This document shows positions 61,374 through 64,000 of a DNA stretch of 64,000 nucleotides, piece after piece; positions within the stretch are counted from its first letter, which is position 1, and the number at the start of each line of letters is the position of its first letter. Location of the stretch: assembly GCA_038184435.1 (NCBI GenBank), contig CP116227.1, positions 2,571,501 to 2,635,500 of the forward strand, given 5' to 3'. The notes beneath the pieces are model-generated. The model saw nothing but the letters and a program-made list of their open reading frames with translations, was not told the DNA's origin and made no database searches. The position numbers and the translations under genes are program-made. The stretch comes from Nocardioides alkalitolerans (GTDB lineage: Bacteria; Actinomycetota; Actinomycetes; Propionibacteriales; Nocardioidaceae).

Positions 61374-63230
61374 TCATCGACCGGCGGCGTACCCCTGCGC
61401 ACCGCGGGGGTTGGCCGCGCCGAACAGCCAGCCCGTCTCGGGGTCGCGGCCGACGGTCGAGATGCGGCCGAGCGTCCAGTCCCCCGCCACCGTGAGCACG
61501 TGGCCCCGGTCGCGCAGCTCGCCGAGCACCGCCTCGCCGAGGCGGGCCTCCGCGACGACGCCGCCGGGCTCCCAGGTGCGCGGCCAGAAGGAGCTCACGG
61601 CCGCGGTCGTGTGGAACGCGGGCGCGTCGATGGCGGCCTGCGGGCTCCACCCGCCGACGAGGAGCCGCAGCAGGTAGAGCAGCTGCCACTGGTCCTGCTG
61701 GTCGCCGCCGGGCGTGCCGAGCGCGGCGAACGGTCGTCCGTCGCGGCTCAGCACCGTCGGGCTGAGCGTCGTGCGCGGCCGGGCGCCGGGGCGCAGCGCC
61801 GACGGGCTCGACTCGTCGAGCCACGTCATCTGCAACCGCGTGCCGAGGCAGAAGCCCAGCTCGGGGATCGTCGGGGACGACTGCAGCCACCCGCCCGACG
61901 GCGTCAGCGCCACCAGGTTGCCGGCGGCGTCGACCACGTCGAGGTGGCACGTGTCGCCACGCGTCGTGCCGTGGCGGGCGACCGTCGGCTCCCCGACGCC
62001 TACGGGCGCGGGTCCCGGCTGCCCCGGTCCCCGCGGCCCGGTGACGACCACGTCCGCCGGGGTGCGCAGCGGCGGCGCGAAGGGCGTCGCCCCCGGGACC
62101 ACCCCGGGCCGGTGCTCGAGCGAGGCGGTCTCGCCGACGAGCGCGGCCCGCTCCGCGGCGTACGCCGGCGTGAGCAGGTGGGCGAGCACCGCCGGGTCGG
62201 CGCCGGAGCCGTAGTAGGCGTCGCGGTCGGCGAGCGCCAGCTTGAGCACCTCGATCACCGTGTGGGCGCCGAGGGCCGTCGACGGGTCGAGCTGCTCGTC
62301 GGGCAGCCGGTCGAGGATCGCGAGGCACTGCAGCAGCACGGGCCCCTGGCTGGAGAAGCCCGCCTTGTGGACCGTCGTGCCCCGGAAGTCGAGCGTGAGC
62401 GGCTCCGCGAGCCGCACGTGGTCCGCGGCGAGGTCGGCGAGCGCGAGCACGCCCGCGTGGTCGGTGCCCGACGAGTGCCGGTGCGACCGCGCCGCGCCTG
62501 CGACGAGCGCCTGCCCGACGCGCCCGGAGCGCCACTCGTCGCGCGCCGCGCGGATGCGTGCGACCCGCGCGACCTCGTCGGTGCCGGCGCCGAGGGCCGT
62601 CCCCGCCGCCACGAGGGCCCGCAGGGTCGCGGCGTAGGCCGGGTTGCGGACGACGTCGCCGGGCTCGGGCACCCGGCCGTCGACCAGCCACAGCGCGGCC
62701 GAGTCGGGCCAGTGCTCGGTGAAGTGCTCCTGCATCGTCGCGAGGGTGCGGCACAGCTGGGCACCGGCGGGGTGCCCGTCCTCCAGGTAGTGGATCGCCG
62801 GGGCGAGCACGTCGCCCAGCTCCCACGTGCCGTGGTCCTCGAGCAGTCCGAGGAGCGCCTCGACGGCGGCGGGGACGGCGGCGGCGAGCGCCCCGCTGCC
62901 GGGCACGTCGGCGAGGCCCTCGGCCCGCAGGTGCTCGATCGTCGCCCCGGCCGGTGCCGGACCCTGCCCGTCGACGACCACGGGATCGGCTCCGGCCGGC
63001 GCCACGATGCCCATGAGGTCGCCGCCCGGGCCGTTGAGGTGCGGCTCCACGACGTGGAGCACGAAGGCGCCCGCCACGGCCGCGTCGAACGCGTTGCCGC
63101 CGCGCTCCAGCACCGACTGCGCGCTCGCCGCGGCGAGCCAGTGGGTGCCGGCCGCCATCCCGAACGACCCCGTGAGCGTGGGGCGCGTCAGGTCGGCGGG
63201 CGGCGGGGTGAAGGCGGTGGAGGAGCTCAT
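61374..63230 (-). CDS. ggt: Gamma-glutamyltransferase family protein
   Basis: A 618-residue Ntn-hydrolase of the gamma-glutamyltranspeptidase family. The large-subunit region has VLERGGNAFDAAVAGAFVLHVVEPHLNGPGGDL. The autoprocessing Thr, which becomes the nucleophile, is at GDTCHLDVVDAAGN. TPSGGWLQSSPTIPELGFCLG, LSPTVL and GTPGGDQQDQWQLL follow. No signal peptide is evident, so it may be cytoplasmic. ATG 63230 is used; ATG 63278 would add a low-quality leader. The TCH in place of the usual TTH at the nucleophile and the missing signal leave activity on glutathione uncertain; glutaryl or other gamma-glutamyl substrates are possible. Confidence 0.88.
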   Translation of the reverse strand: MSSSTAFTPPPADLTRPTLTGSFGMAAGTHWLAAASAQSVLERGGNAFDAAVAGAFVLHVVEPHLNGPGGDLMGIVAPAGADPVVVDGQGPAPAGATIEHLRAEGLADVPGSGALAAAVPAAVEALLGLLEDHGTWELGDVLAPAIHYLEDGHPAGAQLCRTLATMQEHFTEHWPDSAALWLVDGRVPEPGDVVRNPAYAATLRALVAAGTALGAGTDEVARVARIRAARDEWRSGRVGQALVAGAARSHRHSSGTDHAGVLALADLAADHVRLAEPLTLDFRGTTVHKAGFSSQGPVLLQCLAILDRLPDEQLDPSTALGAHTVIEVLKLALADRDAYYGSGADPAVLAHLLTPAYAAERAALVGETASLEHRPGVVPGATPFAPPLRTPADVVVTGPRGPGQPGPAPVGVGEPTVARHGTTRGDTCHLDVVDAAGNLVALTPSGGWLQSSPTIPELGFCLGTRLQMTWLDESSPSALRPGARPRTTLSPTVLSRDGRPFAALGTPGGDQQDQWQLLYLLRLLVGGWSPQAAIDAPAFHTTAAVSSFWPRTWEPGGVVAEARLGEAVLGELRDRGHVLTVAGDWTLGRISTVGRDPETGWLFGAANPRGAQGYAAGR

Positions 63231-63281
63231 CCGTCGAGCATGCCACCCGACCCCGACGGCCCCGCCGCCCTCCTCCACGGG

Positions 63282-63323
63282 CGCAGGGGTACGCCGCGGC
63301 CCGCGCCGCGCCGTACCCCTGCG
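63282..63323 (-). terminator. 19-bp stem, 4-base loop hairpin after the ammonium transporter
   Basis: CGCAGGGGTACG (63282-63293) pairs perfectly with CGTACCCCTGCG (63312-63323). The stem continues inward through CGCGGC/GCCGCG with a single mismatch to a CCGC loop. It starts 19 bases past the transporter stop and 52 bases before the next start codon. No U-tract follows on the minus strand, so intrinsic termination may be helped by other factors. Confidence 0.75.
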
Positions 63324-63341
63324 GGTGTGTCGAGGGAAGGA

Positions 63342-64000
63342 TCAGGCCCGGGCCGACTCCTCCGCGGCGGCGGACTCCTTGGCCAGGGCCGCGATGCGGT
63401 CCGTGGTGGGCGCGCCGCCCGGACGCTCCGACCACGTCTGGCCGAGGCCGCCGCCGGAGCGCTCGATGTCGTAGGCGTTCTCCGCGTGCTGCGACAGGTC
63501 GAGCCCGGCGAGCTCGTCCTCCTCGCTGACCCGCAGACCGATCGTCTTGTCGAGCACCTTCGCGATCACCCAGGTCACGACGAAGGCGTAGCCGCAGGTG
63601 GCGCCGATGGCGACGACCTCGCGCCAGGCGATGTCCCAGCTGCCGCCGAACAGGACGCCCTCGATGCCGGCGGGCGAGCCCGAGAACCCGATGAGCACGA
63701 CGCAGAGCGAGCCGACGATGCCGCCCATGCCGTGCACGGCGAACGCGTCGAGGGTCTCGTCGACGCCCAGCTTGGTCTTCCAGGTGCAGGCCCAGGCGAC
63801 GAAGGCGCCCGAGGCGACGCCGACGACGATCGCGCCGAGGGAGTCCACCGCGTCGGCCGACGGGGTGATGCCGACCAGGCCCGCGATGATGCCGGAGGCC
63901 ATGCCGAGCGTGGTGGGCGCGCCGTCGCGGATCTTCTCGACGAGGCAGAAGCCGATCATGCCCGTCGAGCCGGCGATGAGGGTGGTGAGCACGGCGTACT
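63342..64000 (-). CDS. amt: Ammonium transporter Amt (C-terminal part; continues past window)
   Basis: At least 219 residues of the C-terminal half of an Amt/MEP/Rh channel. The second pore His is in DAFAVHGMGGIVGSL. The downstream helices (GVLFGGSWDIAWREVVAIGATCGYAFVVTWVIAKVLDKTIGLRV) and the cytoplasmic tail start EEDELAGLDLSQHAENAYD match Amt, including the conserved ELxGLDxxxHxExAY element that couples subunits. An extra Gly/Ala-rich tail of about 45 residues follows. The N-terminal half, with the first pore His, lies outside the window. No GlnK gene is downstream. Confidence 0.95.
   Translation of the reverse strand, partial: YAVLTTLIAGSTGMIGFCLVEKIRDGAPTTLGMASGIIAGLVGITPSADAVDSLGAIVVGVASGAFVAWACTWKTKLGVDETLDAFAVHGMGGIVGSLCVVLIGFSGSPAGIEGVLFGGSWDIAWREVVAIGATCGYAFVVTWVIAKVLDKTIGLRVSEEDELAGLDLSQHAENAYDIERSGGGLGQTWSERPGGAPTTDRIAALAKESAAAEESARA

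Overview
This is a GC-rich (roughly 70-75% by eye) actinobacterial chromosome segment. Most neighbouring genes overlap by 4 bp (ATGA/GTGA), GTG starts are common, and the families fit a soil Actinomycetota of the Nocardioidaceae type: DUF222/HNH proteins, FCD-type GntR regulators, an NDMA-dependent alcohol dehydrogenase, an EthA-like monooxygenase and SpoIIE/STAS partner switching. The taxon is inferred from gene content only. No rRNA, tRNA, phage or insertion sequence was seen.

Layout. 0-4.7 kb: end of an upstream gene, a lipoprotein, a thiolase, a DUF2236 protein and a DUF222/HNH protein, the last two separated by a repeat-bearing gap. 4.7-8.1 kb: a four-gene osmoprotectant ABC operon. 8.2-11.5 kb: a disulfide-reductase-type flavoprotein, a GlcD-like oxidase and a UspA protein. 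11.5-22.6 kb: an aldarate (glucarate/galactarate) unit made of tctCBA, a LysR regulator and a six-gene operon (galactarate/talarate dehydratase, kdgD, 2,5-dioxovalerate dehydrogenase, gudD, a 2-hydroxyacid dehydrogenase and a TSUP permease). The tctC and dehydratase promoters share one architecture: a GGTAT-N6-ATGCC dyad, 9 nt, TTGGAC, 19 nt, TAGGGT. This ties transport and catabolism to one regulator. 22.6-28.1 kb: a HAD phosphatase, an NmrA-like protein and an AraC regulator, divergent from an EthA-like Baeyer-Villiger monooxygenase plus hydrolase. A 21-bp-phased direct repeat lies between the two. 28.1-33.6 kb: an unusual AT-rich inverted/direct repeat cluster, a secreted beta-helix/FG-GAP protein, a YdeP-type molybdoenzyme and a STAS/HATPase pair.

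33.9-43.5 kb (minus strand) is a nine-gene catabolic operon: MHS transporter, GntR, PEP-mutase/isocitrate-lyase-family lyase, cyclic amidohydrolase, cysteine amidohydrolase, flavoprotein dehydrogenase, two MmgE/PrpD proteins and a stand-alone LuxR HTH. Read as chemistry, it could open a cyclic imide or ureide, remove the amide, then dehydrogenate, hydrate and cleave the resulting dicarboxylate. 43.6-54.8 kb (minus) is an eleven-gene operon: cupin, MBL hydrolase, sugar-type ABC importer, alcohol and aldehyde dehydrogenases, GntR, ene-reductase and two SDRs. Both operons carry an ACTGTTGACA(G/A)T motif over a -35-like TTGACA.

55-64 kb holds a prenyltransferase-fold-like protein, a bacteriophytochrome fused to a PP2C/SpoIIE phosphatase instead of a kinase, an SMR guanidinium exporter under a guanidine-III riboswitch, a second PAS/GAF-PP2C phosphatase, a DUF1275 protein, gamma-glutamyltransferase and the 3' end of an ammonium transporter. 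The two phosphatases and the STAS/HATPase pair suggest light- and stress-responsive partner switching.
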